From NCBI GenBank assembly GCA_003210115.1, contig QCNM01000012.1, positions 1 through 33,434 of the forward strand: a stretch of 33,434 bases of DNA, read 5' to 3'. The position numbers and the translations under genes were made by a program. This document shows, piece by piece, positions 24,444 to 33,318 of the stretch. The DNA is from SAR116 cluster bacterium AG-426-A06 (GTDB lineage Bacteria; Pseudomonadota; Alphaproteobacteria; Puniceispirillales; Marisalimonadaceae). Every line of letters starts with the position of its first letter. Position 1 is the stretch's first letter. Below the pieces are notes generated by a model. That model was given only the letters and a program-made list of their open reading frames with translations. It made no database searches and was not told the origin of the DNA.

Positions 24444-25366
24444 TAAACAATTGGACCAATTGGAATTATCCTAGTAGGATTAATACTTTCGTGAGAAAAA
24501 AAGTAATGTCTTTTGATATGATCGTAAAAAGTTGTTCTTTTTATACAATCTAACTTTTTAAACTGTTCTAAGTACTTAGATAAATTTTTATAATCAGAAA
24601 TTTTTTTCAAATTACATTTAAAATGGTAATGATAAACATTATCAAATCTTAATAACGTTGTAACAAGTCTAATATCTGCTTCTGTTAATTGATTATCAAT
24701 TAAATAATTATTGCTATTAAGTTTTTCTTCTACTTTATCTAAGGCATTAAAAACGTTTTTAACGGCCTCATCATAAGCGGACTGAGTTTTAGCAAAGCCA
24801 GTTTTGTAAACTCCGTTATTAATATTAATGTAAACTTCATGATTAATTTTATTAATATCATTTTGTAAATTAGCTGGATAAAAGTCGTCATAATTATTAG
24901 TGATATCATTGAATGATGAATTAAAAATTCTTAATATTTCAGATGATTCATTATTAACAATTTGTTTGGTTTTTTTATCCCATAGAATTGGTACTGTGAC
25001 TTTTGTACTTATCTTGTCAGAACATAATTGATAAATTTCATATAAATATTTTTTATTGTAGAGGGAATCACCATTTGCATTTTCAAAATCTGAATTAAAT
25101 GACCAACCATTTTCCATCATGTCAGGATGTACAACATCTACAGAAATATGCTCTTTAAGATCTTTAAGTTCTCGCATTATCAACACTCTATGTGCCCATG
25201 GGCACGCATAACTTACATATAAGTGATATCGATTACTTTCAGGTCTAAAATTTTGTTCTTTTGAAATCCAATTTCTAAATTGACTTTCTTTTCTTACAAA
25301 AGCGCCACTTTTATCACTAGTAATTACTGAAGATTTTGTCCATTGACCGTTTAAGAGTTGTCCCAT
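24440..25366 (-). CDS. Glutathionyl-hydroquinone reductase (xi-class GST)
   Basis: A 308-residue enzyme that reduces glutathionyl-hydroquinones to hydroquinones with a second glutathione. The catalytic cysteine is C55 in the YVSYACPWAHR motif, preceded by the family N-terminus (GAFVRKESQFRNW). TVPILWD carries the cis-Pro, and NNESSEILRIFN binds the glutathione gamma-glutamate. The C-terminus ends with the diagnostic NPTRIIPIGP. Length matches the YqjG/PcpF family. It helps recover quinones conjugated with glutathione, which links it in theme to the GST and dioxygenase at the left of the window. Confidence 0.92.
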   Translation of the reverse strand: MGQLLNGQWTKSSVITSDKSGAFVRKESQFRNWISKEQNFRPESNRYHLYVSYACPWAHRVLIMRELKDLKEHISVDVVHPDMMENGWSFNSDFENANGDSLYNKKYLYEIYQLCSDKISTKVTVPILWDKKTKQIVNNESSEILRIFNSSFNDITNNYDDFYPANLQNDINKINHEVYININNGVYKTGFAKTQSAYDEAVKNVFNALDKVEEKLNSNNYLIDNQLTEADIRLVTTLLRFDNVYHYHFKCNLKKISDYKNLSKYLEQFKKLDCIKRTTFYDHIKRHYFFSHESINPTRIIPIGPIVY

Positions 25367-25460
25367 GATAATCCAAAAAAATTTCTATAATATAATAGAA
25401 TAGTTCTATATATATTTAGAAAAAGAAATTTGCAAAATAAAATATTTAAAGAGGATTAAA

Positions 25461-26402
25461 ATGGAAAAGATTGGAATAGTTGGTGCAGGATTAATTGGTT
25501 CAAGTTGGTCTGCTATTTTTTCATCTAGGGGTTTTGATGTAGTTATTTATGATAGTAACAAAAATGTTGAGAATGAATTTAAAAAAAGGGTTGCAACATT
25601 TTTAGAAGAATTAAAATTCATAGATAATAAAATCAATATTGAAGACTCCTTTCAAAATATTAAGTTTGTACATGATATCAATTATCTAAGTAATAATTGT
25701 ACATTCATTCAAGACTGTTCTCCTGAAATAGTTGAAATAAAGCAGGAACTGTTTTCAAAGTTAGATAATTCATGTCCAGAAAATGTTATTTTATCATCAT
25801 CATCTTCAGGCATGCCAATTTCTTTAATCACTCAAAATTTAAAAGGTAAAAATAGATGTATAATTTCTCATCCAGTTAATCCTCCTCATTTAATACCATG
25901 TGTAGAAATTTCTCCTAGTTCAAATACATCTGAAGAGGTTATTAGTAAAACAAAAGATATTTTTGGAAAAATAGGATTTTCTATTGTTTATGTAAAAAAA
26001 GAAATTGATGGTTTTATCTTAAATAGATTGCAAGGAGCTCTATTAAATGAAGCTGTAAAATTGTATAGTGAAGGCTATGCAAGCGCAGATCATATTGATT
26101 CAACTGTTAGAAATGGTCTAGGTTTAAGGTGGGCTTTCATGGGACCTTTTGAAACAATAGATCTTAATGCTCCTGGCGGAATTAAAGATTACATGCAAAG
26201 ATATGGAAATATGTATTTGAACATGGAAAAAAATAATAAAATTTTGCCAGATTGGTCTGAAACAAATGCTATAAAACTTGAAAAAGAAAGACGTGAAATT
26301 TTGTCTACTGACCAATTACTAAAGCGTGCACAAAAAAGAAATGATATGCTTAAATCTCTTAGAAGACTAAAAAAAGATTTAAATGAGGAGGTATTTGATT
26401 AA
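25461..26402 (+). CDS. 3-hydroxyacyl-CoA dehydrogenase family protein (lambda-crystallin-like)
   Basis: An NAD-dependent dehydrogenase of 313 residues. The dinucleotide motif is GIVGAGLIGSSW (5-16), and D31 (IYDSN) selects NAD. The catalytic His is H137 (IISHPVNPPHLIPCVEI), paired with E149. The C-terminal helical domain includes NGLGLRWAFMGPFETIDLNAPGG, which is typical of the L-gulonate dehydrogenase/lambda-crystallin and carnitine dehydrogenase branch rather than FadB. AGAGG lies ahead of the ATG. The stop overlaps the CoA-transferase start (TAATG), so the operon probably oxidises a free or CoA-bound 3-hydroxyacid. The substrate is unresolved. Confidence 0.88.
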   Translation: MEKIGIVGAGLIGSSWSAIFSSRGFDVVIYDSNKNVENEFKKRVATFLEELKFIDNKINIEDSFQNIKFVHDINYLSNNCTFIQDCSPEIVEIKQELFSKLDNSCPENVILSSSSSGMPISLITQNLKGKNRCIISHPVNPPHLIPCVEISPSSNTSEEVISKTKDIFGKIGFSIVYVKKEIDGFILNRLQGALLNEAVKLYSEGYASADHIDSTVRNGLGLRWAFMGPFETIDLNAPGGIKDYMQRYGNMYLNMEKNNKILPDWSETNAIKLEKERREILSTDQLLKRAQKRNDMLKSLRRLKKDLNEEVFD

Positions 26403-27586
26403 TGTCATCTTCTCTTGAAGGAGTGAGAGTTCTGGATCTTTCTAGATTAGCAGCAGGGAATATGATTTCACATATGCTGGCTGATCATGGTGCAGATGTC
26501 ATTAAAGTTGAAAGACCTGAAAAGGGTGATGACTTAAGGACATGGAAAGTTAATAATATTTCGCACTGGTGGCATGTTTATTCAAGAAATAAAAGAAGCT
26601 TATCATTAAATATAAAAACTAAACAAGGGACTGAAATTTTAAAAAAACTTATTTCAACTGCAGATGTATTCATTGAAAATTTTGTTCCTGGCACTTTAGA
26701 AAAATGGGGTTACACAAAAGAAATTTTTGATTCATTAAATCATAATTTAATTATTGTGAGAATTTCTGGATGGGGTCAAACTGGATTATATAAAAATTTT
26801 CCTGGGTATGGATCCTTAGTAGAAGGAATGAGCGGATTAGCATCAATGACAGGGGAAGAAAATCAAGGTCCACTTTTACCTCCAACTGCGTTAGCAGACA
26901 TGATATCAGGGCTATCTGGTGTTTCTGCGATAATGTTTGCATTATTTGCACAAAAAAATGAAAAAGCTAGGGGTCAGACTATTGATCTTTCGCTTTTCGA
27001 GCCATTATTTTCAATTATTGGTCCATGGGCGGCACATTATAAAATAACTGGAGAGCTACCTAAAAAAATGGGTAATAAAAGCCCCGTGGCTTCACCTAGA
27101 AATATTTATAAAACAAAAGACGATAAATATGTATCTCTTTCAGCTTCAATGCAAACAATGTGGGAAAAGCTTGCTAAAGTAATCAAAAGAGAAGATCTTA
27201 TAGACAATGACCTTTTTTTGGATAATGAGAAAAGGGTAAAAAATCAAAATATTTTAGATCCAATTATTGAAGAGTTTATGTCAAAATATAATCAAAAAGA
27301 ATTGCTAGAAATTTTTAAACAAAATGGAGTCACCGTCGGGCCTGTTTTAGATATTAGTGACTTAGTAGAACATCAATATATCAAAGATAGAGAAATTCTA
27401 ATTAATTTAAACACAAAAGATGACGGTGAAATACCCATGCATAATGTGTTTCCAAGATTAAGTGAAACTAGTGGAAAAATAAAAAGAGAAGCACCTCAAC
27501 TTGGACAAGATAATAATGACATTTTGTCTGAAATTGGATATTCAAAAGATGAAATATCTACATTAGAAAAAAGTAAAATTATTTAA
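26402..27586 (+). CDS. CaiB/BaiF family III CoA-transferase
   Basis: A 394-residue CoA-transferase moving CoA between carboxylic acids. The start LEGVRVLDLSRLAAGN and HGADVIKVERPEKGD are the family N-terminus. ENFVPGTLEKWG and ISGWGQTG line the CoA site, and the catalytic aspartate is D166 (TALADMISGLSG). Its ATG overlaps the preceding stop codon by one base (TAATG). With the upstream dehydrogenase and the downstream amidohydrolase it suggests activation of an acid released from an N-acyl compound. The actual acid is not evident; carnitine-like, formyl and dicarboxylic substrates are all known in this family. Confidence 0.92.
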   Translation: MSSSLEGVRVLDLSRLAAGNMISHMLADHGADVIKVERPEKGDDLRTWKVNNISHWWHVYSRNKRSLSLNIKTKQGTEILKKLISTADVFIENFVPGTLEKWGYTKEIFDSLNHNLIIVRISGWGQTGLYKNFPGYGSLVEGMSGLASMTGEENQGPLLPPTALADMISGLSGVSAIMFALFAQKNEKARGQTIDLSLFEPLFSIIGPWAAHYKITGELPKKMGNKSPVASPRNIYKTKDDKYVSLSASMQTMWEKLAKVIKREDLIDNDLFLDNEKRVKNQNILDPIIEEFMSKYNQKELLEIFKQNGVTVGPVLDISDLVEHQYIKDREILINLNTKDDGEIPMHNVFPRLSETSGKIKREAPQLGQDNNDILSEIGYSKDEISTLEKSKII

Positions 27587-27628
27587 TTTTTTGTTGATTG
27601 ATTTTTAGTTTATGTATTTAATTTAGAT

Positions 27629-29389
27629 ATGGACGGTTCAAATAGAGAAATAATTGAATTTGATTTGTTAATTAAAAATGGACAAATTATAGATGGGACT
27701 GGAAAACCATCTTTTTTATCTGATATTGGCATTAAAGATGGCATCATTAAAAAAATTGGAAAAATTAATGAAACCGCAAAAAAAATTATTGACGCAAAAA
27801 ACCTTATAGTTTCACCTGGCTTCGTTGATATTCATACACATTACGATGGACAGGCTATTTGGGATAGCCAGTTAGCCCCTTCTTCTCTTCATGGAGTATC
27901 AACAGTTGTGATGGGAAATTGTGGTGTCGGTTTTGCCCCATGTAAACCTCAAGACCGCGAAAAACTTGTGGAACTTATGGAGGGAGTTGAAGATATACCT
28001 GCTCCAGTTATGCATGAAGGATTAAAATGGGAATGGGAAAATTTTAAAGAATATTTAAACGCTTTAGAAAAAAGAGAAAGAGATATTGATATTTGTACCT
28101 TATTACCCCATGCAGCATTAAGAGTTTACGTTATGGGTGAAAGAGCAATTAATCATGAAAAAGCAAATAAAGAAGACTTAAAAAAAATGCGTCATATAAC
28201 AAAAGAGGCAATACTAGCTGGTGCATTTGGTTTTTCTACATCAAGAACTATAAGTCACAAAAGTTTAAAAGGTGAATACACCCCTACGCTTAGGGCACAT
28301 GAAGATGAGCTAACAGAAATAGCTTTAGGTATGAAGGATGCTGGAGCAGGTTTTATGGAGATTGTATCTGATTGGAATGAACCAGATCCTGAAACAGAAT
28401 TTAATATTCTTAAAAGAATAGCAAAAGCATCTGGGCGTCCAATAGTATTTAGTTTAACACAAAGACATGATAGGCCACATTTCTGGAAAGATTTGATGCA
28501 GATGTCTTTAGATGCCAAAGAAGAAGGTTTGTCAATTAGGCCTGTAGTTGCACCAAGACCAATAGGATTATTATTTGGTCTCAGAGGAAGTCAAAATCCT
28601 TTTTCTGGTACTGACACATTTAAGAAATTAAAAAATTTATCTCACGAAGAGAGAGTTTTTGAACTATCAAAAGATAATATTAAAAAACAAATCCTTTCAG
28701 AAGATAGATTAAAAAATAGTACTTTTCCACTTATACATAGAATAAGTTTTAGACATATGTACCGATTTGGATCCCCACCTAATTATGATCCTAACATTGA
28801 AGATAGTATTGAGTATATTGCTAAAAATAATGGAAGAACACCTGAGGATCTTGCCTACGATATTATGCTAGAGAACAAAGGAAACAATTTCATTTATGCA
28901 CCACTTGTTAATTTTGTGGATAATAATTTTGATGTTTGTCATGAAATGTTAAGTGATCCTAATACAATTATGGGATTAGGGGATGGAGGTGCTCATGTTG
29001 GATTTATATTAGACGCAGGTTATCCTACTTGGCTTTTATCATATTGGACACGTGATAAAAAGTTATTTTCATTGGAAGATAGTATAAGAAGATTAACGTC
29101 AGATACTGCATCAGCAATAGGGTTATATGATAGAGGTGCAATCAAGGAAGGCCTAAAAGCAGACATAAATATATTAGATATTGAAAACCTTGGTTCTTCT
29201 GATCCCTACATGTTAAAAGATTTACCTGCAGGCGGAAGTAGACTAATGCAAAAGACGAGTGGTTACGTAGCAAATATTGTTTCAGGAAAAATCACTTATG
29301 TAAAAGGTAAAAAAGAAAATATTTTACCTGGGAAACTTGTAAAATTAATTAATATTCAACAAAAATTTAAAGAAAAAGATTTAGTTTAA
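27629..29389 (+). CDS. N-acyl-D-amino-acid deacylase-like amidohydrolase
   Basis: A 586-residue amidohydrolase (D-aminoacylase / amidohydrolase 3 group) that would hydrolyse an N-acyl bond. The metal motif HTH is H69 and H71 (FVDIHTHYDGQ), C98 (GNCGVG) is the bridging Cys seen in D-aminoacylase, H224 (RAHEDE) and H280 (QRHD) are candidate further ligands, and D452 (GDGGAHVG) is the catalytic base. The first 60 residues and the C-terminal part form the usual composite beta domain (KNGQIIDGTG, then IKEGLKADINILD). It starts 42 bases after the CoA-transferase, probably in the same transcript, and its stop is 4 bases from that of the convergent alcohol dehydrogenase. Confidence 0.87.
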   Translation: MDGSNREIIEFDLLIKNGQIIDGTGKPSFLSDIGIKDGIIKKIGKINETAKKIIDAKNLIVSPGFVDIHTHYDGQAIWDSQLAPSSLHGVSTVVMGNCGVGFAPCKPQDREKLVELMEGVEDIPAPVMHEGLKWEWENFKEYLNALEKRERDIDICTLLPHAALRVYVMGERAINHEKANKEDLKKMRHITKEAILAGAFGFSTSRTISHKSLKGEYTPTLRAHEDELTEIALGMKDAGAGFMEIVSDWNEPDPETEFNILKRIAKASGRPIVFSLTQRHDRPHFWKDLMQMSLDAKEEGLSIRPVVAPRPIGLLFGLRGSQNPFSGTDTFKKLKNLSHEERVFELSKDNIKKQILSEDRLKNSTFPLIHRISFRHMYRFGSPPNYDPNIEDSIEYIAKNNGRTPEDLAYDIMLENKGNNFIYAPLVNFVDNNFDVCHEMLSDPNTIMGLGDGGAHVGFILDAGYPTWLLSYWTRDKKLFSLEDSIRRLTSDTASAIGLYDRGAIKEGLKADINILDIENLGSSDPYMLKDLPAGGSRLMQKTSGYVANIVSGKITYVKGKKENILPGKLVKLINIQQKFKEKDLV

Positions 29390-29393
29390 TATT

Positions 29394-30446
29394 CTAAGAC
29401 GGATAAATTACACCTTTTCCATCTGATTGTTTGTCAAATAGTTCATAAGCCTCTTTAGCTTGATTAAGTTTCCATTCGTGAGTAAATAATTCATCAACTT
29501 TTAACTTTTTATCGGCAATGTACTCCGCACAGGCATATTGACCATGCTTTGAAAATGTCCAACTTCCTATTAAAGTGATTTGTCTTCTTAATAGATCATT
29601 ACTAACATCAATATTAACGTCTCCACCTTCACCAACAAAACATGCTTTTCCCCAAGTTCGAAGACACTTAATACTTTGAGACCTCGCTTCAGGTGAAGAA
29701 GATGCATCAATTGATGCATGAGCACCTAATCCTTTAGTTAAATCTTTAATTGTATCTAGTACATTGTCTGTCTTTAGAGGATTTAATATATTTCCCGCTC
29801 CAAATGATTTTGCTCTATTTAATCTTTTTTGATTAGTATCTAATGCTATTACGTTTACTCCCATGCTAGATGCAATCATGACCGCAGATAAACCTACTGG
29901 CCCTAAACCAAAAACTACTAATGTTTCATGGGATCTTAAACTTAGTCTGTCTATAGCTCCCCAAGCTGTTCCAGTCCCACATGAAATTGCCGCACCACTT
30001 TTAAATGAAATATCTTCGCGTAGCTTTACAAGGGTATTAGCCGGACACTTCATATATTTGGCATGAGCTCCATGACCTGTTACTCCGAAAACTTCTCTTA
30101 CACCGTCAACACATAATTGTTGCCATCCTGTTGAACAATGCACACATGTGCCGCATCCTTTATAGTGATGCTGCATTACATTCATATCTATTTTGAAATT
30201 ATCTTTATTAACGTTTTTTCCTAATTCAACTATTGTTCCGCAGGGTTCATGGCCAGCAATTACTTGTTTATCTTCACCTCCTAATCCTAACGAAGAGGGA
30301 CCTTCGACTGCTCTGTAAACTTTTAAGTCACTTCCACACATACCAGATGCCTTAATTTCAAGAATAACCTCATCTGGGCCAGGTGTTGGATCTTCAAATT
30401 CTTGTATTTCGAGTTTATGTTGTCCTAAAAATACTATGCCTTTCAT
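29394..30446 (-). CDS. Zinc-dependent alcohol dehydrogenase (MDR family)
   Basis: A 350-residue medium-chain dehydrogenase. Catalytic zinc ligands are C37, H66 and E67 (GHEP), probably with C156. The structural zinc site is C98, C101, C104 and C112. The NAD(P) loop GLGPVGLSA lies at 180-188 and D198 (ALDTN) favours NAD. SIDASSSPEARSQSIKCL and the GSWTFSKHGQYAC segment resemble threonine/sorbitol-type dehydrogenases, but the alcohol is not identifiable. TGAGG precedes the ATG. It lies 14 bases downstream of the cytochrome c' gene in the same orientation, so it may be co-transcribed with it. Confidence 0.9.
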   Translation of the reverse strand: MKGIVFLGQHKLEIQEFEDPTPGPDEVILEIKASGMCGSDLKVYRAVEGPSSLGLGGEDKQVIAGHEPCGTIVELGKNVNKDNFKIDMNVMQHHYKGCGTCVHCSTGWQQLCVDGVREVFGVTGHGAHAKYMKCPANTLVKLREDISFKSGAAISCGTGTAWGAIDRLSLRSHETLVVFGLGPVGLSAVMIASSMGVNVIALDTNQKRLNRAKSFGAGNILNPLKTDNVLDTIKDLTKGLGAHASIDASSSPEARSQSIKCLRTWGKACFVGEGGDVNIDVSNDLLRRQITLIGSWTFSKHGQYACAEYIADKKLKVDELFTHEWKLNQAKEAYELFDKQSDGKGVIYPS

Positions 30447-30460
30447 AAAGCCTCAAATAA

Positions 30461-30904
30461 TTAATTTCTAAATTTTTGATGACATCCCTTACAAGAAGCT
30501 GCCACTTCTCTAAATGAGGAAACTATATCATCTATGTTTTTATTTTTTGATATTTTGATTAATTTTGCGCTAGCATTTTCAAATGTTTTAATTGCTTTCT
30601 TAAATCCTTCAGGATCAGACCATATATTGTCACTAGCTTGACTTTTATTAGAGCTGCTAGCTTCACTACCCCTTGGGAAAAAATTATGCATTTCATTTGC
30701 CCATTCATTTAACTTTTCTGCTGACACTGTAATGACATTAAAGTTATTATCACTTAAGTTTTTATTTATAGTTCTCATAAGATTTTTGCTTGCTTGAAAT
30801 TTTTCCATTCTTTCTTTAATTATGCCAGTAGCAACTTCGTTTGAGTATGAAAAAAATGGAAAAGTAATGAAAAATAAAATTAAAACAAATTTACATTTAT
30901 ACAT
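30461..30904 (-). CDS. Class II cytochrome c (cytochrome c'/c556-like)
   Basis: A periplasmic haem protein of 147 residues. A signal peptide covers about 1-21 (hydrophobic core, cleavage near SYS). The haem-binding CKGCH (C138, C141, H142) stands near the C-terminus, as in four-helix-bundle class II cytochromes c. M33 (KERMEKF) is placed where c556 types have the sixth ligand, so a low-spin c556 is as likely as a c'. AAGGAGAT is a strong ribosome site and lies within the 15-base space to the divergent ChrA-type gene. It might accept electrons from the downstream dehydrogenase, but that is inference. Confidence 0.88.
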   Translation of the reverse strand: MYKCKFVLILFFITFPFFSYSNEVATGIIKERMEKFQASKNLMRTINKNLSDNNFNVITVSAEKLNEWANEMHNFFPRGSEASSSNKSQASDNIWSDPEGFKKAIKTFENASAKLIKISKNKNIDDIVSSFREVAASCKGCHQKFRN

Positions 30905-30919
30905 TTTTATCTCCTTGAT

Positions 30920-32170
30920 ATGATTACTATAATGGCTAAATACAAAAAATTAAATGAACAATTGGATAAAGTAACTTATTTCATTATCTTTTTTGAATTT
31001 TTAAAGTTGGGCTGTACATCATTTGGGGGTCCAATTGCTCACATTGGCTTTTTCAGAGAGCATTTTGTAAATAAAAAAAAATGGATGGATGATAAGAATT
31101 TTTTAGATATTGTTTCTTTTTCAAACTTCTTACCAGGACCATCCTCTAGTCAAGTTGGTATGTGCATAGGCTATCTTCAAAAAGGATCTTTAGGAGCTTT
31201 TTTAGCATGGCTAGGTTTTACCTTGCCATCTGCAATGATTATGATTGGATCCGCATACGGTTTATTATTTTATAGTGATTTTTTTACAAATGGTCTTTTG
31301 AGTGGAATAAAGGCATGCGTAATTGTAATAGTCTTTCAAGCAATTTTGGGTATGTCTAAACAATTTTTAAATGATTATAAAAAAATTTTAATAACTATAG
31401 TTACCACATTAATTTTAATTTTTTTTTCAAATAATATTTATCAAATAATTTTAATAATAATTTCGGGAGTTTTAGGAAATTTCTTATTTTATAAAAAAAT
31501 AAATGCAAAAAAAATATCCTTAACTATAGATTATAAACCATTATTTTATTTATTGTTATTTGCAATTATATTAATCATTTTTCCAATAATTAATCAAATT
31601 TACAATTCTGATATTATTTTAATTTCTGACAAATTTTTTAGAGTAGGTTCTTTAGTTTTCGGAGGGGGGCACGTTGTCTTACCACTCTTACAAAATGAAA
31701 TAGTTAATTTTAATTTAATTGATAAAGATACTTTTTTGATCGGTTATGGGTTGGCTCAAATTATTCCAGGCCCCCTATTTACTTTTTCTAGTTTTCTAGG
31801 AACATCAATGGACTTATCACATCACAAAATTCTTTTAGGTATAACTTCATTAATTATGATTTTCCTTCCTTCATTTTTTCTAGTTTTTGGAGCTATGCCA
31901 TATTGGTTAGTTTTAAGAAATATTCCAAAAGTAAAAGCTTTTTTGATTGGAGTTAACGCTTGTGTAGTGGGTTTACTAATATCTGCATTCTATAATCCCG
32001 TAATCACCTCTTCTTTAAATGACTATCAAAGTTTATTTCTTCTTGGCATTTCAATTATTATAATTTTCTTAATCAGAATTCCACAATGGGCATGTGTAAT
32101 AATTGTTGCAGGCATTGGAAAAATAATTGATTTAAATATGTTTAATTTTTCTTTTGACTTTTTAATTTAA
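30920..32170 (+). CDS. ChrA-type (CHR family) transporter, long form
   Basis: A 416-residue inner-membrane protein with two homologous halves. Half one has GCTSFGGPIAHIGFFR (31-46) and FLPGPSSSQVG (70-80), and half two has VGSLVFGGGHVVLPLL (242-257) and QIIPGPLFTFSSFLG (280-294), both standard for chromate exporters of the two-domain class. Whether chromate or sulfate is the true substrate is not known, since many marine relatives have no metal context. Two in-frame starts exist (30920 and 30932); neither has a Shine-Dalgarno sequence, and only 15 bases separate the first from the divergent cytochrome start. Its mRNA is probably leaderless or begins inside the cytochrome gene. Confidence 0.88.
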   Translation: MITIMAKYKKLNEQLDKVTYFIIFFEFLKLGCTSFGGPIAHIGFFREHFVNKKKWMDDKNFLDIVSFSNFLPGPSSSQVGMCIGYLQKGSLGAFLAWLGFTLPSAMIMIGSAYGLLFYSDFFTNGLLSGIKACVIVIVFQAILGMSKQFLNDYKKILITIVTTLILIFFSNNIYQIILIIISGVLGNFLFYKKINAKKISLTIDYKPLFYLLLFAIILIIFPIINQIYNSDIILISDKFFRVGSLVFGGGHVVLPLLQNEIVNFNLIDKDTFLIGYGLAQIIPGPLFTFSSFLGTSMDLSHHKILLGITSLIMIFLPSFFLVFGAMPYWLVLRNIPKVKAFLIGVNACVVGLLISAFYNPVITSSLNDYQSLFLLGISIIIIFLIRIPQWACVIIVAGIGKIIDLNMFNFSFDFLI

Positions 32171-32209
32171 AGCATTAAACAAAAATTCAATATTATATCG
32201 GAGAATTTT

Positions 32210-32626
32210 ATGGTAACTAAAAATGCTGAAGTTAACACAAATGAAAAAATAGAAGAAATTTCTAGTGGAGCAATGACCAAGGCTGGAAGATTAGCTATGG
32301 AACTTGCTAATGAGAAAAAAAGGTTAAACCAAGAGCTTAAAGAGCTTCAAGCAGAATATGATGAAGTTAAACCAACAACTCCAACAGGAACTAGAGATTG
32401 GTATGTTAAATGGTTATCAATGATCCTTGCAGTTTTAGGAGTTTTTTTAATAAGTGCTTCCTATTCTTTTTATGGTCAAATAACTTATTTTTTAAGTGCT
32501 ATAGGCTGGATTTATGTAGGAATGCAATGGGGTGACAGAGCTATTATGATTGGAAGTGCTGTTACTGGAACAGCAGTTGCAATGAATTTAATTGAAAATT
32601 TGCCTAAATTTTTAAATAATATTTAA
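32210..32626 (+). CDS. Uncharacterised membrane protein with N-terminal coiled coil
   Basis: A 138-residue protein I do not recognise. Residues 26-54 (LAMELANEKKRLNQELKEL onward) look like a coiled coil rich in K, E and L. Hydrophobic segments at about 67-84, 88-106 and 110-128 would make two or three membrane passes, with the coiled coil probably in the cytoplasm. A clear GGAGA ribosome site lies 7 bases before the ATG, and the gene sits 39 bases after the ChrA-type gene, possibly in one transcript. Its stop codon shares TTAA with the convergent lipoprotein gene. Confidence 0.65.
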   Translation: MVTKNAEVNTNEKIEEISSGAMTKAGRLAMELANEKKRLNQELKELQAEYDEVKPTTPTGTRDWYVKWLSMILAVLGVFLISASYSFYGQITYFLSAIGWIYVGMQWGDRAIMIGSAVTGTAVAMNLIENLPKFLNNI

Positions 32627-33117
32627 GTTGATTTTCTACATTTAAAAACATCAGCTATTATTTTAGTCACTTTTTGGTTTTTCTTAACTAAAACATATTC
32701 AGTTTTTGGTATAAAATTATTTTTAGTTTCAACTTTATAGCCTTGTTGATTGACAAAGACTCTTCTCTTTTCTCTGTAATCGTATACGCCAATGGCATTT
32801 CCGCCAATATCGTATGCTCGTTTTTTTAATGTGTTAATTAATTGGTAATAATCAATACTTCCAGAAACAGATAGTCTTATAATGCCAATACAATCTTTAT
32901 TACTTCTTAAATAACTAGTTGAGGTAAATTGAATCTTATTTAATTCTTTTTCTAACTTATCAGACATATAAAAGTTTTCAAAAGCACTCTCTTTTATAAT
33001 TTTAGGTTTAACAGTGACAATGGAGCTAGTTTCAATTTCATTACTAGCATATTTAGTGTTTGTATAACTGCAATTACTAAAAAATAAAAAAGATAATATT
33101 ACTAGAAAATGTTTCAT
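32623..33117 (-). CDS. Putative lipoprotein of unknown function
   Basis: A 164-residue exported lipoprotein. The signal MKHFLVILSFLFFSNC has a lipobox ending at C16. The mature part has a low-complexity linker (about 17-50) and then a domain with IGIIRLSVSG and LKKRAYDIGGNAIGV. That pattern, a beta strand followed by a helix and GGNAIGV, recalls the RcsF/YbjQ-like fold, but the match is weak. Two further cysteines (about residues 76 and 160) could pair. The protein probably sits at the outer membrane. No function is assigned. Confidence 0.65.
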   Translation of the reverse strand: MKHFLVILSFLFFSNCSYTNTKYASNEIETSSIVTVKPKIIKESAFENFYMSDKLEKELNKIQFTSTSYLRSNKDCIGIIRLSVSGSIDYYQLINTLKKRAYDIGGNAIGVYDYREKRRVFVNQQGYKVETKNNFIPKTEYVLVKKNQKVTKIIADVFKCRKST

Positions 33118-33147
33118 ACAATATATACGACAATTTATAAAGCTGTT

Positions 33148-33318
33148 TTAATTACTATTTATTTTAGTAGTTAAATGATTTGGATTTGTCCATACTTCGT
33201 TCTCTATACTGCAACAATCATCAACCACTCTTTTACAGTTTAAACGCTGATAATGTGATTGAACATAAATATATCCTTTAAAACTTGAACAATATGGACA
33301 TAGAATTTTTGTATTCAT
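33148..33318 (-). CDS. Small Cys-rich zinc-ribbon-like protein, 56 residues
   Basis: A short complete gene with ATG at 33318 and TAA at 33148-33150, in the same orientation as the neighbouring lipoprotein gene and ending 30 bases before its start codon. The product starts MNTKILCPYCSSFKGYIYV and contains C7, C10, C28, C35 and C36 (LNCKRVVDDCC). CPYC followed by NCK and CC is a zinc-ribbon layout, with one pair at the N-terminus and a second set after about 18 residues. The frame has regular codon use and ends in a natural stop, so it is probably real. I know of no function. No clear ribosome site lies ahead of the ATG. Confidence 0.6.
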   Translation of the reverse strand: MNTKILCPYCSSFKGYIYVQSHYQRLNCKRVVDDCCSIENEVWTNPNHLTTKINSN

